Positions 25,678 to 34,813 of a DNA stretch of 50,242 nucleotides are shown one piece after another; the stretch's first letter is position 1; every line of letters begins with the position of its first letter. Source of the stretch: Bacillota bacterium (GTDB lineage Bacteria > Bacillota > Clostridia > Acetivibrionales > DTU013); assembly GCA_023439545.1 (NCBI GenBank), contig JAEXNT010000049.1, positions 1-50,242 of the forward strand. The letters run 5' to 3'. The position numbers and the translations under genes were made by a program. Below the pieces are notes generated by a model. That model was not told the origin of the DNA and searched no databases. It worked only from the letters and a program-made list of their open reading frames with translations.

Positions 25678-26592
25678 CTATTTCGAAATCAACGGGATAA
25701 TGTCCGTTTCTATATCCTTTTCGCTTTTTGGTTTGTCAACATTATCATAAAGAGACCAGTTTTCGGTATGGATCACGGTCTCTTCCGGTCCGAGCAGTGA
25801 AAACGGACTCAAGGATTCCATTTCCAGGAACCTGGCGTTCGTGTAGGTCTCATACGAGCAATTGTTGTCTGGATATTCCATTTCGGCTTCATGTTCGAAC
25901 TTGAGCACAAAAAGGTGGCCGTGGTTTGCGTAGGCAGACCAGCCGGATTCATTCGGAAGTCCGATCTTGAATGACGAAGCCGCTTTTTCGCTCTGGGACA
26001 GTATAACATACTTCTCGCCCCAGTGAACGCGTTTATCGTTCATTTTAGTATATGGCCAGAGTGAGATGTTTCCGTTGGGCAGCAAGCCTGTCTCGCGTGT
26101 GTTGAGAGGGATGACGCTTACTCCTCCCGCAGCCATCATCGAAATTGCCCAGGCAGAGAGCTCCACATCCCACATGCCGGTATTGGTAAGCTTATGCTGC
26201 ACCATTACGCTCGTACCGTCAGGATCCAATAAAACTTCCATTTCCTTTCTGATCATCGTCGCGGGTTCGACGTCCTGGGTGAGAACGATACCGTATTTTT
26301 TCTTCCTCCAGCCGACCTTGGTGTTGTCGGGCTGGTATGTGCGGACTGGATGCTCGGGACTGTGCCAGAGCCTGTGGCCGCCGCATATCCTGTAATCCTC
26401 TCCGCCCGTCAGGCCGAGGTGCTCCTCGAATTCGACGAATTCATTTTCCTTCCCCGCAAAGCCGTAACGAATTATCCTTGGCCCTACATCGGTCGTTGCA
26501 ATAAGATCGACTATACCGTTCGAGATCTCGATACAGTTTTTCCAGCCTTTATATTCGGTTTTTGTAATGATTACTTCGCCCAAAACCATCAC
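25678..26592 (-). CDS. Aldose-epimerase-like (galactose-mutarotase-fold) protein, DUF4380-like
   Basis: A 304-residue all-beta protein. GWKNCIEISNGIVDLIATTDVGPRIIRYGF, ICGGHRLWHSPEH and the late ENWSL segment resemble DUF4380 proteins, which are predicted to have a galactose-mutarotase-like fold and to bind sugars. The enzymatic activity is unknown. Met at 26589 is an alternative start; AATGGTATGG lies upstream but the ribosome site (GGAGTG) is modest. With the GtrA-like gene downstream it forms a two-gene unit, suggesting a role in surface sugars, which is inference from position only. Confidence 0.7.
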   Translation of the reverse strand: MMVLGEVIITKTEYKGWKNCIEISNGIVDLIATTDVGPRIIRYGFAGKENEFVEFEEHLGLTGGEDYRICGGHRLWHSPEHPVRTYQPDNTKVGWRKKKYGIVLTQDVEPATMIRKEMEVLLDPDGTSVMVQHKLTNTGMWDVELSAWAISMMAAGGVSVIPLNTRETGLLPNGNISLWPYTKMNDKRVHWGEKYVILSQSEKAASSFKIGLPNESGWSAYANHGHLFVLKFEHEAEMEYPDNNCSYETYTNARFLEMESLSPFSLLGPEETVIHTENWSLYDNVDKPKSEKDIETDIIPLISK

Positions 26593-26701
26593 TCCATTCA
26601 GAAAGTAGTATTTTCCATACCATTATATATAATACACAGAGTGATCACAATAAAGATAAACAAACGTAATGTATAATAGCGGGATAATTTACAAATAAGA
26701 G

Positions 26702-26729
26702 TTGTTATACGGTAAATTTATGTTATAAT
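26702..26729 (+). promoter_or_regulatory. Promoter of dapF
   Basis: TTGTTA at 26702-26707, 16-bp spacer, consensus TATAAT at 26724-26729, about 33 bases before the chosen ATG. Confidence 0.6.
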
Positions 26730-26761
26730 ATTTGCAAGATTTCATGTCGGAGGTTGCAAAA

Positions 26762-27604
26762 ATGGGGACATTGAAATTCACAAAAATGCAGGGACTGGGT
26801 AACGATTATATATACGTCAACTGCATGGACGATTGCCCGAAAAATCCTTCAGAGCTCGCAAAACGCTTGAGCGACAGGCATTTCGGCATTGGCTCCGATG
26901 GTTTGATACTTATAATGCCCTCAAAGGTTGCGGACTTCAGGATGAGGATGTTCAACTCGGACGGGTCCGAAGCAGAAATGTGCGGGAACGGAAGCAGGTG
27001 CGTCGGAAAATATGTTTATGATCACAGGTTGACGGATAGTAAAAGGATCACGCTTGAAACGCTTGCGGGGATCAAGGTGCTCGAATTTACAGTGACCGAC
27101 GGAAAGGTGTCGCTTGTAAGGATAGACATGGGCGAGCCCGTCCTCGCGCCGGCGGACATACCGGTTAAAAGTGCCAAGCCGCGGTTCGTTGCGGAGCCTG
27201 TTGCGATAAAGGATAGGACGTTCGAAGTGACCTGCGTCTCCATGGGCAATCCCCATGCCATATCGTACGTCGACAACGTCGAGAGCTTCCCGCTGGAGGT
27301 TTACGGGCCCTTGATGGAAGTTAACGAGCTTTATCCCAAAAGGATCAACAGTGAATTTGTCGAGGTACTTGACAGAAAGACTTTGAAAATGAGAGTATGG
27401 GAAAGAGGCGCGGGAGAAACTCTTGCCTGCGGCACGGGAGCTTGTGCTGTTGCCGTTGCGTCAGTTCTCAACGGTTTATGCGAAAGGAATGTTACGGTCA
27501 GGCTATTGGGCGGCGAGCTTATGATCGAATGGAGCGGGGAGGATAACCATGTTTATATGACCGGACCCGCAGTCACTATATTCGACGGTGAAGTTGAAAT
27601 ATAA
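26762..27604 (+). CDS. dapF: Diaminopimelate epimerase
   Basis: A 280-residue cofactor-free racemase converting LL- to meso-diaminopimelate, the precursor of lysine and of peptidoglycan cross-links. The two catalytic cysteines are in MCGNGSR (Cys74) and ACGTGAC (Cys223). KMQGLGNDYIY and HFGIGSDGLI are the standard N-terminal signatures. ATG 26762 is chosen: CGGAGG at 26748-26753 is eight bases away and the family begins at MxxxKFTKMxGxGND. dapL follows after 95 bases on the same strand, so the pair probably forms one operon for the aminotransferase route. Confidence 0.95.
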   Translation: MGTLKFTKMQGLGNDYIYVNCMDDCPKNPSELAKRLSDRHFGIGSDGLILIMPSKVADFRMRMFNSDGSEAEMCGNGSRCVGKYVYDHRLTDSKRITLETLAGIKVLEFTVTDGKVSLVRIDMGEPVLAPADIPVKSAKPRFVAEPVAIKDRTFEVTCVSMGNPHAISYVDNVESFPLEVYGPLMEVNELYPKRINSEFVEVLDRKTLKMRVWERGAGETLACGTGACAVAVASVLNGLCERNVTVRLLGGELMIEWSGEDNHVYMTGPAVTIFDGEVEI

Positions 27605-27699
27605 ATGCATTAAATCCTGCAAAAAATGCAGACGGTATGGTGAAAGGTTTACTGCCCCGTCAAAAATATAGCAAGCACAAGTGAAGGAGACTAAATGTT

Positions 27700-28941
27700 A
27701 TGGCATTTGTAAATGAAAATTACTTAAAATTGCCCGGGAATTATCTTTTTGCGGAGGTCGCAAAAAGAAGGGACAGTTACATGAAAGCGAATCCAGGCGC
27801 CGACGTCATAAAGCTCGGAATAGGAGATGTCACACAGCCTTTACAGCCGGAAGTAATAAAGGGCCTTCACAAGGCCGTTGATGAAATGGGCGCCGAAAGT
27901 ACCTTCAGAGGTTATGGACCGGATGGTTACGGCTACGAATTCCTTATCAAGGCGATTATAGAAAATGATTACAAGCCCAGGGGCGTATCGATAGATATCG
28001 ATGAAGTGTTTATAAGCGACGGTGCAAAGAGCGACACGGGCAATATTCAGGAGATATTTGGGGCGGATAACATCATCGCGCTGACCGACCCGGTATATCC
28101 CGTCTATCTTGACAGCAACATCATGGCCGGAAGGGCCGGAGAATACGACAGCGCCAGCGGGCGTTTCAGCAAAGTCGTATACATGCCGTGCACGGCGGAG
28201 AACAATTTCTCACCCGAGCTTCCCAAACAGAAGGTCGACATGATATACCTCTGCTACCCGAATAATCCCACAGGCACAACGCTATCCAAGGCACAGCTCA
28301 AAAAGTGGGTGGATTATGCAAAGGCCAGCGGGAGCATCATACTATACGATGCCGCCTACGAAGCTTACATCAGCGAACCAGACGTACCGCACAGCATCTT
28401 TGAAGTAGAAGGCGCTAAGGAAGTAGCTATAGAATTCAGAAGCTTTTCCAAGACAGCAGGGTTTACAGGAACACGCTGCGCGTTTACGGTCATACCGAAA
28501 GCGCTGATGGCCAAGAGTGCAAAGGGCGAACCGGTTTCGCTGAACAAGCTCTGGTACAGAAGACAGACCACCAAATTCAACGGCGTGGCCTACGTCATCC
28601 AAAGAGCCGCGGAGGCAATATACAGCAATGAAGGAAAGAAGCAGACCAGGGCGGTCATCGATTATTACATGAATAACGCCTCCATAATCCGCAAAGGCCT
28701 GCAGGAACTAGGCCTCCAGGTTTACGGCGGAGTCAACGCACCGTATATCTGGCTGAAGACGCCTAATGGCATGGATTCATGGGCATTCTTCGACAAGCTT
28801 CTCAATGAGGCAAATATACTGGGGACCCCCGGCTCCGGATTCGGGCCCAGCGGTCAGGGCTATTTCAGGCTTACCGCCTTCGGAAGCAGGGAAAATACCG
28901 AAAGGGCGGTAGAACGCTTCAAAACCAGGCTGAAACTGTAA
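27700..28941 (+). CDS. dapL: LL-diaminopimelate aminotransferase
   Basis: A 413-residue fold-type I PLP enzyme that makes LL-diaminopimelate directly from tetrahydrodipicolinate and glutamate, bypassing succinylated or acetylated intermediates. The PLP lysine is Lys251 in SFSKTAGFTGTRC. Other family marks are KLGIGDVTQPLQP, FRGYGPDGYGYEFL and YPNNPTGT. The N-terminus NENYLKLPGNYLFAEVAKR is typical of DapL rather than of general class I aminotransferases. GAAGGAGACTAAATGTT precedes the ATG. DapF next door takes the product. Confidence 0.95.
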   Translation: MAFVNENYLKLPGNYLFAEVAKRRDSYMKANPGADVIKLGIGDVTQPLQPEVIKGLHKAVDEMGAESTFRGYGPDGYGYEFLIKAIIENDYKPRGVSIDIDEVFISDGAKSDTGNIQEIFGADNIIALTDPVYPVYLDSNIMAGRAGEYDSASGRFSKVVYMPCTAENNFSPELPKQKVDMIYLCYPNNPTGTTLSKAQLKKWVDYAKASGSIILYDAAYEAYISEPDVPHSIFEVEGAKEVAIEFRSFSKTAGFTGTRCAFTVIPKALMAKSAKGEPVSLNKLWYRRQTTKFNGVAYVIQRAAEAIYSNEGKKQTRAVIDYYMNNASIIRKGLQELGLQVYGGVNAPYIWLKTPNGMDSWAFFDKLLNEANILGTPGSGFGPSGQGYFRLTAFGSRENTERAVERFKTRLKL

Positions 28942-28963
28942 AAATTCAGTAGGTACTCGATAT

Positions 28964-28986
28964 TGCCGGTGTTGATTGCACCGGCA
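28964..28986. terminator. Hairpin after dapL (no T-run)
   Basis: TGCCGGTG (28964-28971) pairs exactly with CACCGGCA (28979-28986) over a seven-base loop. It lacks a T-run, so it may protect the 3' end or terminate only weakly. Confidence 0.4.
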
Positions 28987-29157
28987 TCAACTCGGATACG
29001 AAGACTTGATATCCGGTACGAATAAAGACGGGGTAGCGGCTGTGTGTGGATGCGGTATGAAGCTGCATGCGATCCAAAGGCCCCTGCTCCGTATTATTCG
29101 GATTTTATAAAGATTATGAAGAAAAATTTCTGAAATTATTCATTTACTGAGGGATGG

Positions 29158-29862
29158 CTATAGTATATCCAGTAATTGCGTAACTTTGCTGATTTTATAA
29201 TCTTCACTGAATGGAATGGATTCATGTAATTTAGCCCCTTTTCGTGCGATCCATGCACAATCCATTCCTGCTTGCTTGGCACACAACACATCCAGCGGAT
29301 GATCCCCAACATACAGACATCTATCAGGCCGTAAACCGAGTTCATTTAATGCAAGTTCCATAATTCGTACATCGGGTTTTTCTACTCCAACAACTTCCGA
29401 AACTATAATTGATTCAAAATAGTCATAAAGCTTAATATCTTTTAAATAATCTATGAGCCATTTGTAATGATTGGATACAATTGCTAATCTATATCTCCCT
29501 CGTAAAGTATTCAATAAATTAAATACACCGCAAATAACAGTCATTTTTTGCTTTGGCATTGGAATACGGGACATGATCTGTAAATACGTTTCTTTCAATT
29601 CGATTGGACAATCCGCACATGATAACGCCGCTTCATCCATCATTCTGATCAACTCATCTTCAGTTGCGCGGGGTGCGCCATTTTGCTCTCTCCTGGTTTG
29701 TTTCCCATTTGCCCAATATACTGCATTATTGATTTTCCAGGTCATTTCTTCAGAAACGTCAATTCCCAATGAACGTATTTTATCGCCAAACACCTGCGCC
29801 CAATTAGGAGTATATTCCACTAATGTGTCGCTGACATCAAAGATAATTGCTTGATACTTCAT
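29158..29862 (-). CDS. HAD-superfamily hydrolase
   Basis: A 234-residue phosphatase-like protein. Motif I is DVSDTL with Asp9 nucleophile and Asp12, motif II is IVSNH, motif III the lysine of GVEKPDVRI, and motif IV VGDHPLDV. The helical cap between motifs I and II puts it in subfamily IA, like phosphoglycolate phosphatases and haloacid dehalogenases. Ser in place of Gly in motif I and Asn-His in motif II give no clear substrate. Start ATG 29862 is chosen because GGGAGGAACAA lies directly before it. Confidence 0.85.
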   Translation of the reverse strand: MKYQAIIFDVSDTLVEYTPNWAQVFGDKIRSLGIDVSEEMTWKINNAVYWANGKQTRREQNGAPRATEDELIRMMDEAALSCADCPIELKETYLQIMSRIPMPKQKMTVICGVFNLLNTLRGRYRLAIVSNHYKWLIDYLKDIKLYDYFESIIVSEVVGVEKPDVRIMELALNELGLRPDRCLYVGDHPLDVLCAKQAGMDCAWIARKGAKLHESIPFSEDYKISKVTQLLDIL

Positions 29863-29915
29863 TTGTTCCTCCCGTAACCACATACCATGCAGATATCATA
29901 ATTAATGCCACTGTA

Positions 29916-30485
29916 TCAATTAATAACTTCAAAAGTAAACTTACAGGGCTTCTCACCATTTGTATTGAGTGGCGATGAATTGATTTCTTTCAACTTCAGT
30001 TTTACCCCCAACGCGTTTTGATAGTGGTACAAAAAGTGCCCCGCACAACAACCGCAGTATGTAGGCGAAATGGAAAACGGCTGTTTCAACTTTTTGATCG
30101 AACCACAGGAACAGGTGTGCTTGCCTGTGTGAACACCATTTTGGTGGTCGCCGAATGTAATTGTAAATGTACCATCATCATTTAGGCGGGGCGACATCAT
30201 ATATTGGATACTTGAGATTAACGCAAGTTTTTCAGAAAGAGTTTTACCCGCGTGTTCTTTGGCAAATGCCTTGCAGACTTTGTCACGCTGACCTCCCTTG
30301 CAACAGCCCTGTTTTTCCATAATCGAAAGACATTGCTCCTTCGTCAGCAACTCGTCCATTTTGTCAATCAAAGTAATAATATTGATCGGATTGTTGCAGT
30401 CGGCTTCGAAGTCCATCTGCTCCATAATTCCATCGCCGATTTTTTGTTTTTTCATCGTATCTTTAATCTTTTTCAAAGTCGGCAT
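29916..30485 (-). CDS. Cysteine-rich conserved protein (possibly DUF6144)
   Basis: A 189-residue soluble protein with nine or so cysteines in clusters: EKQGCCKGGQRDKVC in the middle and GKHTCSCGSIKK ... TYCGCCAGHF near the C-terminus. These could bind a metal or Fe-S cluster. The layout resembles a clostridial family annotated as DUF6144, but I am not certain. I start it at ATG 30485 (MPTLKKIKDTMKKQK), preceded by GGGGATATAGAA; the longer frame to 30554 would add unrelated sequence. The HAD gene follows at 54 bases on the same strand; a shared transcript is possible. Confidence 0.6.
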   Translation of the reverse strand: MPTLKKIKDTMKKQKIGDGIMEQMDFEADCNNPINIITLIDKMDELLTKEQCLSIMEKQGCCKGGQRDKVCKAFAKEHAGKTLSEKLALISSIQYMMSPRLNDDGTFTITFGDHQNGVHTGKHTCSCGSIKKLKQPFSISPTYCGCCAGHFLYHYQNALGVKLKLKEINSSPLNTNGEKPCKFTFEVIN

Positions 30486-30702
30486 TTCTATATCCCCACA
30501 AATACAAGCAATCTTCGGTTTCCACTTTCTTACTGATATGCAACATGGTATCAATAATTTCTCATATAGTCAAACAATTGATATATAAACTTTTGAATAA
30601 ATGTCCACACGTGTAATAAGCATTCTACGAAACATAATTGCAGGATGAAAGTAAACATAAGCTATTACAATAATATCCTATCGCTTGGAGATTCTCAGAC
30701 AG

Positions 30703-30764
30703 CGAAACAAAAGAACGTCCCTGTGTTCCACCTGCGTTTCATTTCATCTGTGTTTCATGGCCTG
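30703..30764. repeat. REP-like sequence, GAAAC subtype
   Basis: GAAACAAAAGAACGTCCCTG (30703-30722) followed by CCTGCGTTTCATTTCATCTG and GTGTTTCATGG. The AAAGAACxGTCCC core is shared with the RAYT element ends and with 46685-46711, but the stem is GAAAC/GTTTC instead of TGCGACA/TGTCGCA. Confidence 0.6.
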
Positions 30765-30830
30765 AATGAAAAAAGCGCCCGGGCATATACTAAATAAATC
30801 GTTATATGTTGCGTTGCCTTGAGGTAAATT

Positions 30831-31844
30831 ATGAAGAGGACCGGGTTGCTTTTTTACATCTGTGCCGCACTGCTGATTGCCATGTTTGCCAACGGTCTGT
30901 ATATGCTGTTGTATCCCCGGACCATCAGACAAAGGCCGTCGCCCGTGCCGATCAGTGACATTTCGGAGCCGATACGGCCGGATCTGGATATGAAGAGCCA
31001 ATTGTCAAGCGGACTGGACTCTTCGGGACAATATCTGCAGGATGAATGTACTGAAAATACAGAATATGATACTTCCGGCAACAGCAGGAGCGAAGATCAG
31101 GAACCTGTCAATCTGATGGTGCTTGGGTTGGACAGAGATAAGACGCGGTGTGATGTGATACTTTTATTCCAATATGACCCTGCTGCTCCGAAGATAAATC
31201 TTTTATCGGTTGCACGTGATACCAGGGTAGTAGTGAACGGCAGCTACTGCAAGATAAACGCGGTCTATTCGAAAGGCGGAGAAAGGCTGGTTGCCAGAAA
31301 AATATCGCAGATCACGGGGCTTCCCATACATTACTACATTACGTTGGATTTTGAGGGCTTCAGAAAAATAATCGACACATTCGACGGCGTAAAATTCTAT
31401 GTTCCCTTCCGGATGAATTATGACGATCCAACGCAAGATCTCCACATACATCTGAAGAAAGGGCTGCAGGTGTTGAACGGCAGAAAAGCGGAGCAGCTCG
31501 TACGATACAGGAAAGGCAATCTAAAAGGGCAGGGATACCTGGAAGGAGACATCGGAAGGATCAAAATGCAGCAGGATTTCCTCAATGCATTTATAGATCA
31601 GAAACTGAAACTCAGATACATTTCAAAGGTGGACGAAATTTTCGGTATACTCGGCCGTTATATGAATACCAACATAACCATGGATGATGTTTCCTATTAC
31701 ATTACCGATATCTCGAGAATCAGGGACAGCGAAGTTGAAGCCGTTGTTATTCCGGGTGACAGCAGGGTCATAGGCGGAGTCTGGTACTACATATATGACC
31801 GTAGTAAAACCAGGGCTCTCATCAAGGATCACTTCGCTTTTTGA
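30831..31844 (+). CDS. LytR-CpsA-Psr (LCP) family protein
   Basis: A 337-residue membrane-anchored enzyme. One N-terminal helix (LLFYICAALLIAMFANGLYMLLY) and a Ser/Asp-rich linker (residues ~35-90) lead to the LCP domain at ~92-245 (VNLMVLGLDRDKTRCDVILLFQYD; INLLSVARDTRV; KINAVYSKGG; DFEGFRKIIDTFDGVKFYV). LCP proteins transfer lipid-linked glycopolymers to peptidoglycan outside the cell. The arginine and aspartate residues that bind the pyrophosphate lipid appear present. It opens a same-strand cluster with an exporter and an SLH protein, which fits with attaching the polymer that SLH domains bind. TTGAGGTAAATT precedes the ATG. Confidence 0.85.
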   Translation: MKRTGLLFYICAALLIAMFANGLYMLLYPRTIRQRPSPVPISDISEPIRPDLDMKSQLSSGLDSSGQYLQDECTENTEYDTSGNSRSEDQEPVNLMVLGLDRDKTRCDVILLFQYDPAAPKINLLSVARDTRVVVNGSYCKINAVYSKGGERLVARKISQITGLPIHYYITLDFEGFRKIIDTFDGVKFYVPFRMNYDDPTQDLHIHLKKGLQVLNGRKAEQLVRYRKGNLKGQGYLEGDIGRIKMQQDFLNAFIDQKLKLRYISKVDEIFGILGRYMNTNITMDDVSYYITDISRIRDSEVEAVVIPGDSRVIGGVWYYIYDRSKTRALIKDHFAF

Positions 31845-31973
31845 GCGCAGGTCTTTTGTTTACAGAAAATTTACAATTTAATGCCCGCTTATTCCCAGTT
31901 TGCTACCAATATTTAAGGAAAGTTTAAGCTTTTCATGCAAGAATTTAAGAAAAAGCTTTTGGGAGGTAGCTGA

Positions 31974-34100
31974 ATGGGCACAGTGACACCCGGTATCAAC
32001 CGGATCGGTTTTTTCAGGGGAAAGTCCTTCAAAGTAATTGCAATTTGCCTTGCGGGCATAATTGTCGTCGGAGGCGTATTTATATTTCTGCGGATCAGGA
32101 AACAGAACACAAATAATGCTGTCGAGCAAAGGACAGCAAAAGTAACAAGAGGTCTGCTTGTTGACAGTATTGCGGGGTCAGCACCGGTCGAATCGGCAAA
32201 CAGGAGTGAACTGTCGCCGAAAGTAACTGCGACGCTGCAGCAGATAAACTGCAAGGAAGGTGATCAGGTCAAAAAGGGCGATGTATTGTTCGTACTCGAC
32301 AATACCGATGCGCTTATGAATATTGAGAATTCGCAGAATCAGATAGCTCAGATGCAGTTGACGCTTGACAGCACTGCCGACAATGTAAGCGGACTGACTA
32401 TAAATGCACCTTTCAGCGGGCAGGTGACCGGCATCGGTGTGAAGGATGGCGACAGCGTTAACAAAGGCGGCGTGCTGATGACAATAACCGATGTTTCATC
32501 GCTCATCGTTACGCTGCCTTTTAGCGGTACGGCGGCTGAAAATATAGCGGTAGGTCAGAAAGCCACAGTGTATATTCCCGATCTTATGCTTTCTGTGGAG
32601 GGCACAGTTTCGTACAGGAGCAGCAAGCCTTATACTACCGCGTCCGGCGGGGAGTTGTACAACGTTGATATCTCCATAAAGAATCCCGGTTCGCTGAATG
32701 AAGGCATGAAGGCGACCGCGGAACTAAAGACGGGCGGAAACGTTCTGGACAGTGTCGAAAGCGGGAGCCTTACATATAAAAATAAAAAGGCGCTGAGAAG
32801 CGACGCCGGAGGAACCGTTACTAGCATAAATGTGAGAGAGAATGAGTTCGTCAATTCGGGAGATTTGTTAATAAAACTCGAAAATGAGGATCTGGTTCTT
32901 ACTTCATCCACTAACGATATAAAAATGGAAAGTCTGAAGTCACAGCTGGAAATACAGCAAAAGCAGCTCGATTATTATACGATCACGGCTCCGTTTGACG
33001 GTACGGTGACGAGTGTGGGGACAGCAAATGAAGGCGATACGGTAAAACAGGGCGAGCTGCTCGCTGTTGTTTCCGACATGAACCATCTGCAGTTCTCCAT
33101 TTCGATCGATGAGCTTGACATATCAAAAATCGCGATAGACCAGGATGTAAATATAACGGCAGAAGCGCTGAGCGATACAAAAAGGGCTCCGCTAACAGGA
33201 AAAGTGACCAAAATTGCGATGGAGGGCGACACAAGTAACGGAGTCACTACTTATCCGGTAACGGTAGCTGTCGATGATATCGCCGCCGGCAAGCTCAAGA
33301 CCGGTATGAACATAGATGCCGAAATACTTGTAAGCAATAAACAGAACGTTCTGATGGTACCTCTGGAGGCGGTAACTGAAATCGGAGGCAGAAGCTTCGT
33401 ATATGTTAAAGGTACGGGCGCCGGCCAGAATGAACAGACTAATCCCAAAAATCAATTCGGTCAGGGAAATACATTCGGTCAGGGAAATACATTCGGTCAG
33501 GGAAATCCACCCGGCCAGGGAAATCCGCCCGGCCAGAGTTTGCAGAACGGCCAATCAGGGCAATCCGCCCAATCAGGGCAATCCAGCCAGAATACCCAAA
33601 GGGGAGGTAATGGTCAAAATTGGCGTAACGGAACAGGATCGACAAGCGGCTCGGGCATCAGGCGTCCATTCAGGGGTTGGAATACCAGCGGCGCGGCAAT
33701 AGGAGCCAATACCACGGGTGCGGCAATAGGAGCCAATACCTCGGGAGCGGCAATAGGAGCAAACACTTCGGGAGCCGCTTTTGGACCGAACGCTTCAGGC
33801 ACGGCCTCCGGATCTAAAGCCCCGGGCGCGGCAATGACCGCATCCGGCAGATCCTTCAGGCAAAATGCAAACTCCTATTACAGCGGCGCGGTATTGACCG
33901 AGGTCCAGACCGGTACCAGTAACGATACTTATATCGAGATAGTCGGCGGCTTATCGGAGGGACAGGTAGTCGTACTGCCAAAGACGACCGCTTCTTCAGC
34001 GAATACGGGCAGCAGGCAGAACTTCAACAGGAACGGTATCGCGGGCGGCAGCTTCCAGGGCGGTGGTATGCAGGTAACAAGGCAGGCTTTCCCGGGTTGA
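31974..34100 (+). CDS. Large HlyD/MacA-type membrane-fusion adaptor with duplicated lipoyl modules
   Basis: A 708-residue exporter adaptor. One N-terminal membrane helix (FKVIAICLAGIIVVGGVFIFL, ~18-38) anchors it outside. Two lipoyl/barrel-sandwich plus beta-barrel units follow: ~55-265 (LSPKVTATLQQINCKEGDQVKKGDVLF; INAPFSGQVTGIGVKDGDSV) and ~270-470 (SDAGGTVTSINVRENEFVNSGDLL; ITAPFDGTVTSVGTANEGDTV). Ordinary MacA/HlyD proteins of 350-450 residues have one. Residues ~480-640 are a low-complexity insert of GQGN-type and GAAIGANTSG-type repeats, and the last 70 residues (VLTEVQTGTSNDTYIEIVGGLSEGQVVVLP) restore the membrane-proximal domain. ATPase and permease genes follow at once. Confidence 0.88.
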   Translation: MGTVTPGINRIGFFRGKSFKVIAICLAGIIVVGGVFIFLRIRKQNTNNAVEQRTAKVTRGLLVDSIAGSAPVESANRSELSPKVTATLQQINCKEGDQVKKGDVLFVLDNTDALMNIENSQNQIAQMQLTLDSTADNVSGLTINAPFSGQVTGIGVKDGDSVNKGGVLMTITDVSSLIVTLPFSGTAAENIAVGQKATVYIPDLMLSVEGTVSYRSSKPYTTASGGELYNVDISIKNPGSLNEGMKATAELKTGGNVLDSVESGSLTYKNKKALRSDAGGTVTSINVRENEFVNSGDLLIKLENEDLVLTSSTNDIKMESLKSQLEIQQKQLDYYTITAPFDGTVTSVGTANEGDTVKQGELLAVVSDMNHLQFSISIDELDISKIAIDQDVNITAEALSDTKRAPLTGKVTKIAMEGDTSNGVTTYPVTVAVDDIAAGKLKTGMNIDAEILVSNKQNVLMVPLEAVTEIGGRSFVYVKGTGAGQNEQTNPKNQFGQGNTFGQGNTFGQGNPPGQGNPPGQSLQNGQSGQSAQSGQSSQNTQRGGNGQNWRNGTGSTSGSGIRRPFRGWNTSGAAIGANTTGAAIGANTSGAAIGANTSGAAFGPNASGTASGSKAPGAAMTASGRSFRQNANSYYSGAVLTEVQTGTSNDTYIEIVGGLSEGQVVVLPKTTASSANTGSRQNFNRNGIAGGSFQGGGMQVTRQAFPG
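33457..33540. repeat. 18-bp coding repeat in the adaptor gene
   Basis: About four to five copies of an 18-bp unit (TTCGGTCAGGGAAATACA, drifting to CCCGGCCAGGGAAATCCG) encode FGQGNT/PGQGNP. Being in frame, it can expand or contract without harm to the frame. Confidence 0.85.
33690..33800. repeat. 30-bp coding repeat in the adaptor gene
   Basis: Three to four copies of a 30-bp unit (core GCGGCAATAGGAGCCAATAC) encode GAAIGANTSG decapeptides, the last one drifting to GAAFGPNASG. Confidence 0.85.
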
Positions 34101-34135
34101 TAAATTGATTGCCACACCGCAGACTGGAGGATTGT

Positions 34136-34813
34136 ATGATAACACTTAAAAATATTTTCAAGATATATAAGATGGGAGAAACCAGCGTAAATGCCCTTTC
34201 CGACGTTTCGCTCCACGTTGCGGAGCATGAATTCGTAGCAGTTGTCGGCCCTTCCGGTTCGGGCAAGTCGACCCTCATGAACATACTGGGCTGCCTTGAC
34301 GTAGCGACATCCGGCAGTTATATGCTCGACGACAGGGAAATCAGCCATATGAGGGACAATGAACTGGCGGACATAAGAAATATGAAAATAGGTTTTATAT
34401 TTCAGGGCTTCAATCTTCTGAAAAAATTGAATGCGGTCGAAAATGTCGAACTGCCGCTTGTATATCAGGGTATCAGTCAAAAGGAAAGATACCGAAGGTC
34501 GGTAGAGGCGCTTGAGGCCGTCGGCCTTGGAGATAGGATTAAACACACCCCGAACGAGCTTTCCGGAGGTCAGCAGCAGAGGGTGGCTATTGCACGGGCA
34601 CTGGTCAGCAATCCTCCCATACTGCTGGCTGATGAACCGACCGGAAACCTGGATTCGAAATCGGGCACAGAAATAATGAAGATAATACATGACCTTCACG
34701 ATAAGGGAAACACGATAATACTGATAACCCATGACAATCACATTGCCGAGCAGGCAGGAAGAGTTGTGCGCATAATTGACGGCCAGTTGTCCGAAGACAG
34801 GGAGGTGGGCTGA
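34136..34813 (+). CDS. ABC transporter ATP-binding protein (MacB/LolD type)
   Basis: A 225-residue ATPase that powers the adjoining permease. Walker A is GPSGSGKST (38-46), the Q-loop FIFQGFNLL, the signature LSGGQQQR (142-149), Walker B ILLADEPTG with catalytic Glu167, and the H-loop ITHD. The sequence is of the MacB/LolD/FtsE group, which work with FtsX-type permeases in export or mechanotransmission. ATG 34136 is preceded by TGGAGGATTGT; a start at 34109 lacks a ribosome site. The permease gene begins immediately after the stop. Confidence 0.95.
   Translation: MITLKNIFKIYKMGETSVNALSDVSLHVAEHEFVAVVGPSGSGKSTLMNILGCLDVATSGSYMLDDREISHMRDNELADIRNMKIGFIFQGFNLLKKLNAVENVELPLVYQGISQKERYRRSVEALEAVGLGDRIKHTPNELSGGQQQRVAIARALVSNPPILLADEPTGNLDSKSGTEIMKIIHDLHDKGNTIILITHDNHIAEQAGRVVRIIDGQLSEDREVG

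Noticed and set aside
30600..30830. Riboswitch before the LCP gene
   Set aside because: Only REP-like palindromes are visible; no conserved aptamer core could be found.
33929..34741. 270-codon minus-strand frame
   Set aside because: Antisense to the adaptor 3' end and the ABC ATPase, both of which carry full family motifs.
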